64,000 nt of DNA from an uncultured Clostridia bacterium (GCA_945876755.1 CAMCPM010000009.1:40313-104312); one strand, 5' to 3'. Positions 28,351 to 38,706 are shown, numbered from the stretch's first letter. Numbers and translations: made by a program. Notes: a model not told the origin generated them from the sequence alone.

Positions 28351-30222
28351 TTATTCAAACAGAGCCTTGAGCGAGCGTGCCTGCTCATCAAGCTTGCCGG
28401 CAGTCTTTTCAGCATTTGCGGAGATTTCTGCGTTCTGCTGAACAACGTCCGAGATCTGAAGCATACTGTCTGCGATTTGAGTAAATGCAACAGCCTGTTC
28501 GTCCGCAGCAGCGGCAATGTTGTCAATAAGCTTGTTGCTTTCGGTAACTTCGTGTATCATTGAGCGAATGCTTTCGGTTGTTTCGTCAGCGATCCGTGTA
28601 CCCTCTTCAACGGCTCTCTTGGTTTCCTCAATAAGCGAAGCGGTTCCCTTTGTAGCTTCTGCGCTCTTGTTTGCAAGGTTTCTAACCTCGTCCGCAACCA
28701 CCGCAAAGCCCTTGCCGTGCTGACCTGCGCGGGCAGCCTCAACAGCCGCATTAAGAGCAAGAATATTCGTCTGGAAAGCAATATCGTCAATAGTTTTAAC
28801 AATGTTGCTGATTTTTGTTGAGGACTCTTCAATACGGGACATAGCCTGCTGCATTTCCGCAAGCTTTTCCGCACCGCTGTTCAGATGGGTCGCAGCCTTG
28901 TTTGAAATTCCGCTTGCATTTTTTGCAGCAGCGGCGCTGTCCTGAATTTGTTTGGAAATCGAACTGAACGAAGCGGAAATCTCCTCAACGGTAGCCGCCT
29001 GAGTAGCCGAACCCTCGGATATTCTTGAAGCAACGTCCTGCATTTCCGAGGACTGAATACCGATATCTGCGGAAATGGAGTTTATCTCTCCGAAAAGGTG
29101 TTTCTGCTCCTCGGTAAGCTTAACGGTTTCTTCCATATTTCTGTTTATGTTGGCAAGCATTGAATTGATTCCGCTGCTGAGAGTATCGTATTCGGGACAG
29201 GTCCTTACGTCAACATCAACATTAAGGTCGCCGGAGGAAATAATATTCATCTTGTCGAGAATCTGATTGATACCGCTGACAATTATCTTCTGAACGATAG
29301 AATTGATAAGAACGATAATAATAGCAAGCATCAGCAGGGTAGAGAAGATAAATATCGTCATAAGCAAGAGTCTGCCGTCATAAACCTCGTTTTGCGGGAT
29401 GGCAGTTATGATAGTGTATTCATCGTTTTCGCCTGCACAGCAGAGAACGCTTTCACCGTCAATTTTAAGGAAAGTGCTGCCTGTACCGAGCGAACCGTTA
29501 AGTATCTTTTCGCTTACGCCGATTTCGGAAGCTGCAAGACCGATAAATTCCTTATTTGGGTGAGCCGCAACAGTACCGTCAGCCTTTGAAACCGCAAAAA
29601 CATAGCCGGTGTTTCCTACAGTAAAGCTTGAAAGAACGTTGTCAATGCTGTTGTTTTCGATTTGTTTCTGAAGACGTTCCGGGGTATTTCCTATCTGAAC
29701 AATACCTTTTGAGTCAGTCCTTGCAACGCCTATGTACTGAAAATATTTTCCCTCAGCTCCGTTTGGCTGAGCATCCTGAGCAAGTTTTATCTTCGGGTCG
29801 TCAAGAATAGGCATAAATTCTTTAGCCTGGTCGCTTGATGCAAAATCAAAGCCGATATATTCGGGAACGGTACTCCATTGGATAATACCCTTATCATCGG
29901 TAACATGAAGCTCTTCAACGTCAAGCATATTCATGATCTCGTTGAGCGTGTCAGCGTCATTTATGATGGACGGGTCAAGCTTTATCATTTCAGCAAACGC
30001 ATCTGCCTTGGCAATATAATCCGCATTTAGCTGGTCGATAAGCTCTTGGGTTTCCGCATCATTTGCTTCAAGCTTTTCGGTAACGTCCGAAATTCGTGCA
30101 GCAGCCGTGTTTACCGCATTATCTTTCATAACCTTGCTTTGTACAAAATAAAGCACAGCTATCATAAACAGCAGTGCAATTGCGCAGGCAATAAAAATGC
30201 GTTTGCTTAACATTTTTTTCAT
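28351..30222 (-). CDS. Methyl-accepting chemotaxis protein with Cache-like sensor
   Basis: [54 protein letters not shown]. Confidence 0.93.
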   Translation of the reverse strand: MKKMLSKRIFIACAIALLFMIAVLYFVQSKVMKDNAVNTAAARISDVTEKLEANDAETQELIDQLNADYIAKADAFAEMIKLDPSIINDADTLNEIMNMLDVEELHVTDDKGIIQWSTVPEYIGFDFASSDQAKEFMPILDDPKIKLAQDAQPNGAEGKYFQYIGVARTDSKGIVQIGNTPERLQKQIENNSIDNVLSSFTVGNTGYVFAVSKADGTVAAHPNKEFIGLAASEIGVSEKILNGSLGTGSTFLKIDGESVLCCAGENDEYTIITAIPQNEVYDGRLLLMTIFIFSTLLMLAIIIVLINSIVQKIIVSGINQILDKMNIISSGDLNVDVDVRTCPEYDTLSSGINSMLANINRNMEETVKLTEEQKHLFGEINSISADIGIQSSEMQDVASRISEGSATQAATVEEISASFSSISKQIQDSAAAAKNASGISNKAATHLNSGAEKLAEMQQAMSRIEESSTKISNIVKTIDDIAFQTNILALNAAVEAARAGQHGKGFAVVADEVRNLANKSAEATKGTASLIEETKRAVEEGTRIADETTESIRSMIHEVTESNKLIDNIAAAADEQAVAFTQIADSMLQISDVVQQNAEISANAEKTAGKLDEQARSLKALFE

Positions 30223-30321
30223 GATAGAACCTCCCCGGTAGGTAAATTGTTTTTCGTGCTTATATGACAAATTATAACATATTAAAGCACAAAAGTCAAC
30301 GCTTTATTCCAATAAAACAAA

Positions 30322-30368
30322 AAAATCCAAAAACAATATATCAAAAAGACATATTATTTTTGGATTTT
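30322..30368. terminator. Long A/T-rich hairpin terminator
   Basis: AAAAATCCAAAAACAATAT...ATATTATTTTTGGATTTTT. Confidence 0.6.
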
Positions 30369-30458
30369 TGGCGCAGAAGGAGGGATTTGAACCCTCGCGC
30401 CGGTTACCCGACCTACGCCCTTAGCAGGGGCGCCTCGTCACCACTTGAGTACTTCTGC
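30369..30458 (-). tRNA. tRNA-Ser (anticodon GCT)
   Basis: Minus strand GCAGAAG...CTTCTGC-G-CCA, anticodon loop ctGCTaa, long variable arm. Confidence 0.93.
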
Positions 30459-30490
30459 AAAATGGTAACAACCTTAAATATAAAATTGTT

Positions 30491-30579
<89 letters not shown>

Positions 30580-30655
30580 AACAAGCCGCATTTCGTGCGA
30601 CTTATACATTTTACCACACAACAAACAATTTGTCAATAGGAAAATAAATTTTATT

Positions 30656-31999
30656 TTATTTATTTTTTGATGAATTTACATATTCCCTTGCAAGACCAAG
30701 CAGAGCCTCGCGGTTATTTTCGATTTTTTCGTCAATAACGTTATCAAGGAGCATATAAAGTACCTCTCCCACTTCGGGACCCCTGCAGCCCAGCTCAAGG
30801 ATATCATTTCCGTCAACAGCAAGGTCGGAAATTTTCAGACATTGATCCTGAGCGATAATTTCGTCAGCCTTAGCCTGCATAGCCTCAAGAGTCTGTACAC
30901 GTTCAAAGCAGAAGCTTTGCTTTGCACGGCTGTCACCCTTCATAACTTCTATCAGAAGCGGAAAAACATCCTCTCCGACTGTTGAAAGCAGATGTCTTAC
31001 CACTTTGTAATCGTCCACAGGAGTTATGTAGTGATATTTGATAAGCGTCGAAACACGGGAAATGGTCTCATTTGGAAAATGCAGGTCTTTAAGAATTTTT
31101 TCCGCCATTTCGGCACTGACCCTTTCGTGGTTGTAGAAATGACCGTTTCCTTCGTCATCCGATTTAAAGCAAAGAGGCTTGCCGATATCGTGCAGCAAAA
31201 GCGCAAGACGAACATCGGGCAGCGGCTTTGAATGTTCAACGGCAACAGCAGTGTGAGTCCATACATCGTATACATGGTAACGGCTGTGCTGCTGAAAATT
31301 AATGCAGGCACCAATTTCGGGGATAATAACTTCAAAAACGTCTGCAAATTGGGTGAGTATCTTTGCAGGAGCTGTCCCGTTAAGCAGGAGAACAAGCTCT
31401 TTGGCAATTCTTTCCGGAGCAATATCCTTCAGCAGATTTTTCATATCATGAATAGCAAGAGCAGTAGTTTTTTCAATTTCAAAGTCCAGCTCCGAAGCAA
31501 AACGCAGCGCACGCATTATCCTGAGAGCGTCCTCTCCGAAGCGGACAGACGGCTCGCCCACGCAGGATATCCTGCGGTTGAAAAGGTCTTTCTGAGCGCC
31601 GAAATTGTCTATCAGACCGATTCTGGGGTTATATGCCATTGAATTAACGGTAAAATCACGTCTTGAAAGGTCCTCGTTAATATTATCCGAAAAAACGACG
31701 CTGTTCGGACGTCTGTGGTCCTCGTATTCACCGTCAACGCGGAACGTGGTCACTTCGATATTTTCGCCGTTGACAACGAGCGTGACAGTACCGTGCTTTA
31801 TGCCTGTGTCGATAATTTTGTAATCATAAAAGCATTTTTTGATATTATCGGGAGTGGCAGAGGTAGCAATATCATAATCCTTCGGTTTTTTACCGAGAAT
31901 GGAATCTCTTACACAGCCGCCGACAATATACGCTTCAAATCCGTGGTATTCAAGCTTGTCAATAATCATGCTGACGCTTTGAGGCAGATAAAAATCCAT
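30656..31999 (-). CDS. cca: CCA tRNA nucleotidyltransferase with HD domain
   Basis: FEAYIVGGCVRDSILGKKPKDYDIATSATPDNIKKCF; LLLHDIGKP. Confidence 0.94.
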   Translation of the reverse strand: MDFYLPQSVSMIIDKLEYHGFEAYIVGGCVRDSILGKKPKDYDIATSATPDNIKKCFYDYKIIDTGIKHGTVTLVVNGENIEVTTFRVDGEYEDHRRPNSVVFSDNINEDLSRRDFTVNSMAYNPRIGLIDNFGAQKDLFNRRISCVGEPSVRFGEDALRIMRALRFASELDFEIEKTTALAIHDMKNLLKDIAPERIAKELVLLLNGTAPAKILTQFADVFEVIIPEIGACINFQQHSRYHVYDVWTHTAVAVEHSKPLPDVRLALLLHDIGKPLCFKSDDEGNGHFYNHERVSAEMAEKILKDLHFPNETISRVSTLIKYHYITPVDDYKVVRHLLSTVGEDVFPLLIEVMKGDSRAKQSFCFERVQTLEAMQAKADEIIAQDQCLKISDLAVDGNDILELGCRGPEVGEVLYMLLDNVIDEKIENNREALLGLAREYVNSSKNK

Positions 32000-32249
32000 G
32001 GTATCTTTCCTTTCTTATTTTATAATTATAGCATATAAAAAATGATTATTCAAGTAAGATTTTGTATAAAAAAGCAGAATGTGATATAGCATTGTGACAT
32101 AAGTTTCAAGGAATTGCAGCTGAATATATGCACATAATAGTTTTGCCGTAAAAATCGGTAAAACTGATAAGGAAAGCAAAAACATCACATACGGGGAATA
32201 CTCCGTGTGGGGAATGTTTTGTTTTTCTGTTAAAAAGGAGAATCAAGCT

Positions 32250-32417
32250 ATGAAAAACCCTTCAATCAAATGTGATGTAACAAGCTGCAAGTATAATATG
32301 GATACCGAGCATTATTGTACTCTCGACTGCATTCAGGTCGGCACACACGAGCCTAACCCCAGCGTTCCCGAGTGTACAGACTGTATGTCATTCGTAAAGA
32401 AAAGCTGCTGCCACTAA
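32250..32417 (+). CDS. DUF1540 domain-containing cysteine-rich protein
   Basis: MKNPSIKCDVTSCKYNMDTEHYCTLDCIQVGTHEPNPSVPECTDCMSFVKK. Confidence 0.85.
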   Translation: MKNPSIKCDVTSCKYNMDTEHYCTLDCIQVGTHEPNPSVPECTDCMSFVKKSCCH

Positions 32418-32439
32418 AGCATATTTATGACAAAATAAT

Positions 32440-32473
32440 AAATTAAGGGTACCATATCGGTACCCTTAATTTC
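32440..32473. terminator. Bidirectional terminator
   Basis: AATTAAGGGTACCATATCGGTACCCTTAATTTC. Confidence 0.8.
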
Positions 32474-32474
32474 G

Positions 32475-34139
32475 TTAATCTTCAACAAAAGCAAATCTCG
32501 GCTTGATATTTCCGTGGTCGTCAACGTCCTCAAGGAACATATTTAGAGGTCTTACCCAGACAGCAGGCTTGCCGTATATCTGCATATAAACTACCTGTTC
32601 TTCGCAGGTCTCGTGGTCTTTTGCAACATTAAGAACAACGTAATCTCCGCCCTTAAAGTGCTTGTAATGACCTCCGATAACGATTTTTCTTCCGTTTGGA
32701 ACTCCAAGACCTCTTACGCCGTTGTTTTTAGGCTGTTCGGGAGCAGGTGCAGGAGCAGCTTCAATAGCCTGCGGCTCAGGCTTTACGGGGTTTTCCATAG
32801 CAACGTCAACAAGGATCATAGACTTGTTTTTCGGTACGCATACCTCTGCAACACCGCCGTTAACGTTGAACTGCTTTCCGCTGAGACGGTCTGCAAGCTT
32901 GCCGTAAGGGGTATTTATCCTGAATGTGTAATCCCCGTCGCTGATGTTCAGCGCAACGTAAACAATCTGACCGTTAAGCTCACGCTTGAAAAGGAAGGTC
33001 TGATTTTTCAGTTCCAGCTTTGAATATGAACCCGACTGCATAGCAGGCAGCGAAAGTCTTATCGCACCAAGCTCCGCAATATGAAGCATAAGCCTATCGT
33101 TTTTATCGGGAATGCTGTCAAGCTCAAGACAAGGTCTTACCGCAAGGTCAGCGTCAGCGCCGTGTCCCTTTGCTCCGTAAATGCCGAATTCGCTTCCGTA
33201 GTAAACCGAGGGAACGCCGTACATACCGTACATCATAGTGTAACAGCACTCGGCATGGTCGGGATTTTTCAGTACCGACATCAGACGGGAAACATCGTGG
33301 TTGTCAAGGAAGTTGTACATATAGAGGTTGCCGTACTGACCGGTCTGGTATTCGATAGAGTGGGCAATCTCAAAATAGTTGCGGTCGTTGTGGGAGGAGT
33401 AGATACCCTTGTAGCACTGATAATTTGTTACACAGTCGAACATTTCGGGGTTAGCCCAGCGGTTGTACTGACCGTGAATTATCTCGCCCATAAGCCAGAA
33501 ATCGGGACGAAGCTCACGGGTGAATCTGTGTATGCGCTTGATGAAATCATCGGAAAGGCAATCCGCAGCGTCAAAGCGGATACCGTCAATGTTCCATTTT
33601 TCTATCCACATTTTAACAGCGCCAAGAAGATGCTCCACGACCTCATTGTTGTAAAGATTAAGCTTTACAAGATTGTAGTAGCCGTTCCAGCCCTCATAGG
33701 AGAAATTGTCGCCATAGGGAGAGCGTCCGCCGAAATTAACGCCTGCGAACCAGTCCTTGTAGCGTGAATTATAACCGTTCTGCTGAAGATCCTTGAAAGC
33801 AAAGTGGTCTCTGCCGACGTGATTGAAAACGCCGTCAAGGATAACACGAATACCGTTTTTGTGCAGCTCGTCGCAGACTCTGCCGAATTCCTCATTCGTA
33901 CCGAGGCGCTTGTCAATTGTGTAATAATCGGTAGTATCATATCCGTGCTCGAAGGACTCGAAAACGGGTCCGAAATAAACGGCGTTCATGTTCATTTTTT
34001 TGAGATGGGGAATCCATTCAAGAACCTTTAAAATGCGTCCCTTTTCAAGGTCGGCAGCTTCGGAGCGGAACTTTTCGCAGCCGCAGAAGCCGAGAGGGTA
34101 AATGTGATAAATGTTGGTTTTTTCGATCCAGTGTGACAT
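32475..34139 (-). CDS. GH13 alpha-amylase family protein with C-terminal DUF1653 domain
   Basis: GVFNHVGRDHFAFKD, GIRFDAADCL, NFLDNHDVSR (GH13 regions); C-terminus GGHYKHFKGGDYVVLNVAKDHETCEEQVVYMQIYGKPAVWVRPLNMFLEDV (DUF1653-like). Confidence 0.88.
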   Translation of the reverse strand: MSHWIEKTNIYHIYPLGFCGCEKFRSEAADLEKGRILKVLEWIPHLKKMNMNAVYFGPVFESFEHGYDTTDYYTIDKRLGTNEEFGRVCDELHKNGIRVILDGVFNHVGRDHFAFKDLQQNGYNSRYKDWFAGVNFGGRSPYGDNFSYEGWNGYYNLVKLNLYNNEVVEHLLGAVKMWIEKWNIDGIRFDAADCLSDDFIKRIHRFTRELRPDFWLMGEIIHGQYNRWANPEMFDCVTNYQCYKGIYSSHNDRNYFEIAHSIEYQTGQYGNLYMYNFLDNHDVSRLMSVLKNPDHAECCYTMMYGMYGVPSVYYGSEFGIYGAKGHGADADLAVRPCLELDSIPDKNDRLMLHIAELGAIRLSLPAMQSGSYSKLELKNQTFLFKRELNGQIVYVALNISDGDYTFRINTPYGKLADRLSGKQFNVNGGVAEVCVPKNKSMILVDVAMENPVKPEPQAIEAAPAPAPEQPKNNGVRGLGVPNGRKIVIGGHYKHFKGGDYVVLNVAKDHETCEEQVVYMQIYGKPAVWVRPLNMFLEDVDDHGNIKPRFAFVED

Positions 34140-34356
34140 AATAATATGTACTCCTTTGGGGTTGTAAATTAAAATATGACTACAACGGCTGAAACGGCAT
34201 TGCAGAAAACATAAATCATATGCATTATACCATAAAAATCCGCCTAAAGCAAGCAAAATATAAAATTTCACAATCCCATACTATTTTTAACAGCGATTTT
34301 TGTTTTAAATATACAATCGTAAATATTTTTTATATGATAAAAATTCCCTAAATGTC

Positions 34357-34385
34357 TTGCAATCTGAGGAAAAAAATTGTATAAT
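34357..34385 (+). promoter_or_regulatory. Promoter of small membrane protein gene
   Basis: TTGCAA, 17-nt spacer, TATAAT. Confidence 0.75.
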
Positions 34386-34484
34386 GTATATTAGATGTAT
34401 CGGCGTGCCGATTTATTTGTCTGTGTCATTTGCCGCCGTAAATGACGGATATTTATTTCAACGGCGGGGAAAAGGAGCTTTTAT

Positions 34485-34724
34485 ATGTTCAAGGAATTTA
34501 CCGAAAATACAATTTCAAAAGCTAAAGAAGATGTTGTAATTACCAACGGAGTGCTTGTACTTATTGCAGTCGTTTCGTTCCTGACCGGTCTTGTTGTGGG
34601 AATACTCTGCGCTTCCGGTGCAAAGTCCAAGAAGAATAAGAAGATCTCTTTCAACGCTGACGATTACGCACGCGAACTCAATTTCGATGATGAGGACGAC
34701 GAGGATTACGAATATTCCTTCTGA
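34485..34724 (+). CDS. Small single-TM protein with acidic tail
   Basis: 79 aa, good SD (AAAGGAG), one TM, C-terminal FDDEDDEDYEYSF. Confidence 0.75.
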   Translation: MFKEFTENTISKAKEDVVITNGVLVLIAVVSFLTGLVVGILCASGAKSKKNKKISFNADDYARELNFDDEDDEDYEYSF

Positions 34725-34763
34725 TCGCACCTTAAATATTTACAGTAAAGGATTTTCAATGAT

Positions 34764-35858
34764 ATGAAGCTTGGTATGGTTGGTCTCCCGAATGTGGGAA
34801 AAAGTACGCTTTTCAATGCGCTTACAAACGCAGGCGCCGAGTCTGCAAACTATCCGTTCTGTACAATCGAACCGAACGTGGGTATAGTTTCCGTTCCGGA
34901 CGAGCGTCTCGATAAGCTTAAAGAAATGTATAACCCCGAGAAGTTCACTCCTGCGACTCTCGAATTTGTGGATATCGCAGGACTGGTAAAGGGCGCTTCA
35001 AAGGGCGAGGGACTGGGCAACAAGTTCCTTGCAAATATCCGTGAGGTGGACGCTATTGTCCATGTTGTACGCTGCTTTGAGGATATTGATATTATCCACG
35101 TTGACGGCGAGATCAATCCCGAACGTGATATCGAAACTATCGACCTTGAGCTGATTTTCTCCGATATAGAGCTTATAGAGCGCCGTATCGACAGAGCAAA
35201 GAAAGCTGCAAAGGGCGACAAGAAATTTCTTGCGGAGGTCGAGTTCCTTGAGGACCTGAAAAAGCATCTTGAGGAGGGACATTCCGCCCGTTCCTACGGA
35301 TTTACTCCCGAGCAGGAGGAGATAATAAAAACTACGCCTCTCCTTTCGGCAAAGCCCGTAATTTACGCTGCAAATCTCTGTGAGGATGACTTCAAGAACA
35401 ATATCGAAACCTCTGTGCATTATCAGAAGGTGTGCGAGATAGCAAAGCGTGAAAATGCAGCAGTCCTTCCGATATGCGCCCAGCTTGAAGCGGAAATTTC
35501 CGATATGGATGAAGAGGATAAGGCAATGTTCCTTTCCGAGCTTGGACTTGAAGTTTCTGGTCTTGACAGGATAATCAAGGAGGGCTATGCTCTGTTGGGA
35601 CTTATCTCCTACCTTACCGCAGGACAGCCCGAGGTAAGAGCATGGACTATCACCAAGGGTACGAAAGCGCCTCAGGCGGCAGGAAAGATACATTCAGACT
35701 TTGAAAAAGGCTTTATCCGTGCGGAGGTTGTCAGCTTTGACGACCTTATGGCGTGCGGCTCAATGACAGCAGCAAAGGAAAAGGGACTTGTCCGTTCCGA
35801 GGGCAAGGAGTACGTTATGAACGACGGCGACGTGGTGCTTTTCAGATTTAACGTTTAA
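34764..35858 (+). CDS. ychF: Redox-regulated ATPase YchF
   Basis: MKLGMVGLPNVGKSTLFNALTNAGAESANYPFCTIEPNVGIVSVPDERL. Confidence 0.96.
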   Translation: MKLGMVGLPNVGKSTLFNALTNAGAESANYPFCTIEPNVGIVSVPDERLDKLKEMYNPEKFTPATLEFVDIAGLVKGASKGEGLGNKFLANIREVDAIVHVVRCFEDIDIIHVDGEINPERDIETIDLELIFSDIELIERRIDRAKKAAKGDKKFLAEVEFLEDLKKHLEEGHSARSYGFTPEQEEIIKTTPLLSAKPVIYAANLCEDDFKNNIETSVHYQKVCEIAKRENAAVLPICAQLEAEISDMDEEDKAMFLSELGLEVSGLDRIIKEGYALLGLISYLTAGQPEVRAWTITKGTKAPQAAGKIHSDFEKGFIRAEVVSFDDLMACGSMTAAKEKGLVRSEGKEYVMNDGDVVLFRFNV

Positions 35859-35876
35859 TTTTGAATTATGAATAAG

Positions 35877-35915
35877 AAGCCGCTTCTGATTAATTTGTCA
35901 GAGGCGGCTTTGTTT
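35877..35915 (+). terminator. Terminator-like hairpin with a near-identical partner at 43113-43145
   Basis: AAGCCGCTTCTGATTAATTTGTCAGAGGCGGCTTTGTTT. Confidence 0.75.
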
Positions 35916-35949
35916 GTATTTATCGGTAATGTTAATCTCATGCAAACTA

Positions 35950-36026
35950 TTGTAGGGGCGGCGTTTCGCCGCCCGTAATCATAATCAAAACAATATGAAG
36001 CGGGACGGGGACCCCGTCCCCTACAA
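35950..36026. repeat. Dyad element with 9-bp outer inverted repeat TTGTAGGGG/CCCCTACAA
   Basis: TTGTAGGGGCGGCGTTTCGCCGCCCG...CGGGACGGGGACCCCGTCCCCTACAA; related arm at 10131-10158. Confidence 0.8.
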
Positions 36027-36048
36027 AAATTAATGACATATTTTTATT

Positions 36049-38289
36049 TTAAAGCGTAAGCTGGTCGGGGTCTTCAAGATCCTTTGCAAGGCTTCCCGCC
36101 GCAGGAATGTTTTTAACAGCAAACTTCTGTACACTTTCAGCCATTTCTTCGGTAACGATATATGCGCTGTCCACCGCAGCCTTGGCTTTAAGAGTCATGA
36201 CCTGTACGCCTATGGTGTCACGGGCAGACTTCGGCAGAATCATTCCCGTGTTGAAAACTATCGCCCTGCCGTTTGTGGAGCGTACAAGAATGTCCGTATT
36301 TTCGCTGACAAGGAACATTCTGATGAGCTTTGCCTTTGCAGTGTAAGCGTTGGCAAGCTTCTTGCGGTTGGTTTTTGTCTCATAAGCGTTCAGCGGAACT
36401 TTAGCAGCCTTGCCATTGTCGAATATCATGATAAGATATCCGCTGTAATCGGTGGTCGGTATCATAGATATCACGTTTTCGTACTCGTCAAAGCCAAGCT
36501 TAACGGGAATAAAATCACCCAGCTCCGACGCCTTTGCGTCCTTGAAAGCACTTGCCTTTGTCTTGTATACCTGACATTTGTCGGTAAAGAACAGCAGCTC
36601 GGTCTTGTTCGTACCCTCAAGCGCCGTCATCATAATATCGCCGTCTTTAAGCTTCTGGTCGCTTGCAACACGAAGGGACTGCATCGTAATTTTCTTGAAA
36701 TATCCGCCCTGAGTAAGGAACAGGTTAACGGGATAATCTGGAGTATCGTCATCCTCTTCGGAGTCGTCCTCATCGTTTTCATAGTAGAACATTGTCTTTC
36801 TCGGCTGCTGATACTTTGCAATAACATCTTTCAGCTCGGTAACGATAATGTTCTTGATTTTCCTGTCATCTCTGAGAATATCCTCCATCTCGGCAATATC
36901 CTTTTCAAGGTCGGCAATGTCGGCAGTACGCTTTAAAATGTACTCCTTATTGAGATGGCGGAGCTTTATCTCGGCAACATATTCAGCCTGAGTCTCGTCA
37001 ATTCCGAAGCCTATCATCAGGTTGGGAACTACCTCTGCTTCCTCCTCAGTCTCACGGACTATCTTAACCGCCTTGTCAATGTCGAGAAGTATCTTCTGCA
37101 AGCCGCGGAGCAGATGCAGACGTTCCTTTTTCTTGTTAAGCTCAAAGTAAGTCCTGCGCTTGATACACTCTCTGCGGAAGGCTATCCATTCGTCGAGTAT
37201 CTCATATACGCCCATTACCTTAGGCGTGCCGCCGATAAGTATATTAAAGTTGCAGGAATAATTATCCTGAAGCGGAGTCATTTTAAACAGCTTTTTCATA
37301 AGCTTGTCAGGGTCAACGCCGCGCTTGATGTCAATGGCAAGCTTCAGACCGTTGATGTCGGTCTCGTCACGGATATAGGATATCTCACGAATTTTTCCTG
37401 CCTTGATAAGCTCGATTATCTTGTCCATGATAGCTTCAACAGTAGTTGTCGGCGGTATCTGTACCACTTCAATGCAGTTTGACTCCTTATCAAACTGATA
37501 GCGTGAACGTACCTTTATTGAGCCTCGTCCCGTGCGGTATATCTTTTCAAGTTCGTCCTCATCATAAAGCATAAAGCCGCCGCCCGAGAAATCGGGACCT
37601 TTCAGCGTGGTGAGAATGTTATGTTCGGGATTTCTGATAAGCGCAATTGTAGTCTCGCATATTTCCGCAAGGTTAAAGGAGCATACCGAGCTTGCCATGG
37701 AAACGGCAATACCCACATTGGAGTTTACCAGTACCGACGGGAATGTTGCAGGCAGAAGAGTAGGCTCAACTGTCTCGTTGTCATAGTTGGGAACGAAATC
37801 TACCGTGTCCTTGTCAATGTCACGGAAAAGCTCATTGCAGATAGGGTCAAGCTTTGCCTCGGTGTATCGTGAAGCTGCATAAGCCATGTCACGGGAATAA
37901 GCCTTGCCGAAGTTACCCTTGCTGTCGATGTACGGGTGCAGCAGAGCCTCGTTGCCCCGTGCAAGACGTACCATAGTTTCATAAATCGCCGCGTCGCCGT
38001 GAGGGTTAAGCTTCATAGTCTGACCCACAATGTTAGCCGACTTTGTTTTCGGTCCGGTCAGCAGCCCCATCTTGTACATAGTGTACAGAAGCTTTCTGTG
38101 GGACGGCTTGAAGCCGTCAATTTCGGGAAGCGCACGGGATACGATAACGCTCATTGCGTAAGGCATATAGTTCTTTTCGAGAGTATCGGTTATCTGTTCC
38201 TCGGCAACAATACCGCTGCCTGCAATGTAAGCGTTTGGCAGCGATTTTTTAACGGCTTTGTCTTCGTTCTTTTTGCTTTTTTTAGCCAA
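36049..38289 (-). CDS. Type IIA DNA topoisomerase subunit A (ParC/GyrA-like)
   Basis: EKNYMPYAMSVIVSRALPEIDGFKPSHRKLLYTMYKMGLLTGPKTKSANIVGQTMKLNPHGDAAIYETMVRLAR. Confidence 0.92.
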   Translation of the reverse strand: MAKKSKKNEDKAVKKSLPNAYIAGSGIVAEEQITDTLEKNYMPYAMSVIVSRALPEIDGFKPSHRKLLYTMYKMGLLTGPKTKSANIVGQTMKLNPHGDAAIYETMVRLARGNEALLHPYIDSKGNFGKAYSRDMAYAASRYTEAKLDPICNELFRDIDKDTVDFVPNYDNETVEPTLLPATFPSVLVNSNVGIAVSMASSVCSFNLAEICETTIALIRNPEHNILTTLKGPDFSGGGFMLYDEDELEKIYRTGRGSIKVRSRYQFDKESNCIEVVQIPPTTTVEAIMDKIIELIKAGKIREISYIRDETDINGLKLAIDIKRGVDPDKLMKKLFKMTPLQDNYSCNFNILIGGTPKVMGVYEILDEWIAFRRECIKRRTYFELNKKKERLHLLRGLQKILLDIDKAVKIVRETEEEAEVVPNLMIGFGIDETQAEYVAEIKLRHLNKEYILKRTADIADLEKDIAEMEDILRDDRKIKNIIVTELKDVIAKYQQPRKTMFYYENDEDDSEEDDDTPDYPVNLFLTQGGYFKKITMQSLRVASDQKLKDGDIMMTALEGTNKTELLFFTDKCQVYKTKASAFKDAKASELGDFIPVKLGFDEYENVISMIPTTDYSGYLIMIFDNGKAAKVPLNAYETKTNRKKLANAYTAKAKLIRMFLVSENTDILVRSTNGRAIVFNTGMILPKSARDTIGVQVMTLKAKAAVDSAYIVTEEMAESVQKFAVKNIPAAGSLAKDLEDPDQLTL

Positions 38290-38301
38290 AATTAGTCCTC
38301 C

Positions 38302-38694
38302 TTATTCTCCCATAATATCAAAATGCCTGCGATAGCGTTTGGGAATTTCTATCGGCACATCATAGCCTATTTGTTTCAAAGCGTCGGGAATTATCCTCAT
38401 GCCGTCCTTGAAAAAGCTTTCGATTTTTTTGTCTTTTCGAGTAATGCTGCTGTAGCCTTCGGGGCAGACGAACGTCCAGTCGGCGCCGCTTTTGTCAACT
38501 ACAAGACGGAAGTATTTGTCAATATCGGTATCGGGAAAGCCTGCCTTTTTCAGCAGTATGTGATGCTCGACCGCTTCATCGATCTGACTTGCAATAATAC
38601 GGCTTCCGTCAAAGGAAACAAGCACAAGAAGCGGCTCGTCATTAGCGGCAGCACTGTCAAAGTCTTTTTCATTCGGATATTTTATAATTTCCAT
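38302..38694 (-). CDS. Hypothetical protein between topoisomerase subunits
   Basis: 130-aa ORF, no family recognised. Confidence 0.7.
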   Translation of the reverse strand: MEIIKYPNEKDFDSAAANDEPLLVLVSFDGSRIIASQIDEAVEHHILLKKAGFPDTDIDKYFRLVVDKSGADWTFVCPEGYSSITRKDKKIESFFKDGMRIIPDALKQIGYDVPIEIPKRYRRHFDIMGE

Positions 38695-38706
38695 AAATAT
38701 TTTCCT

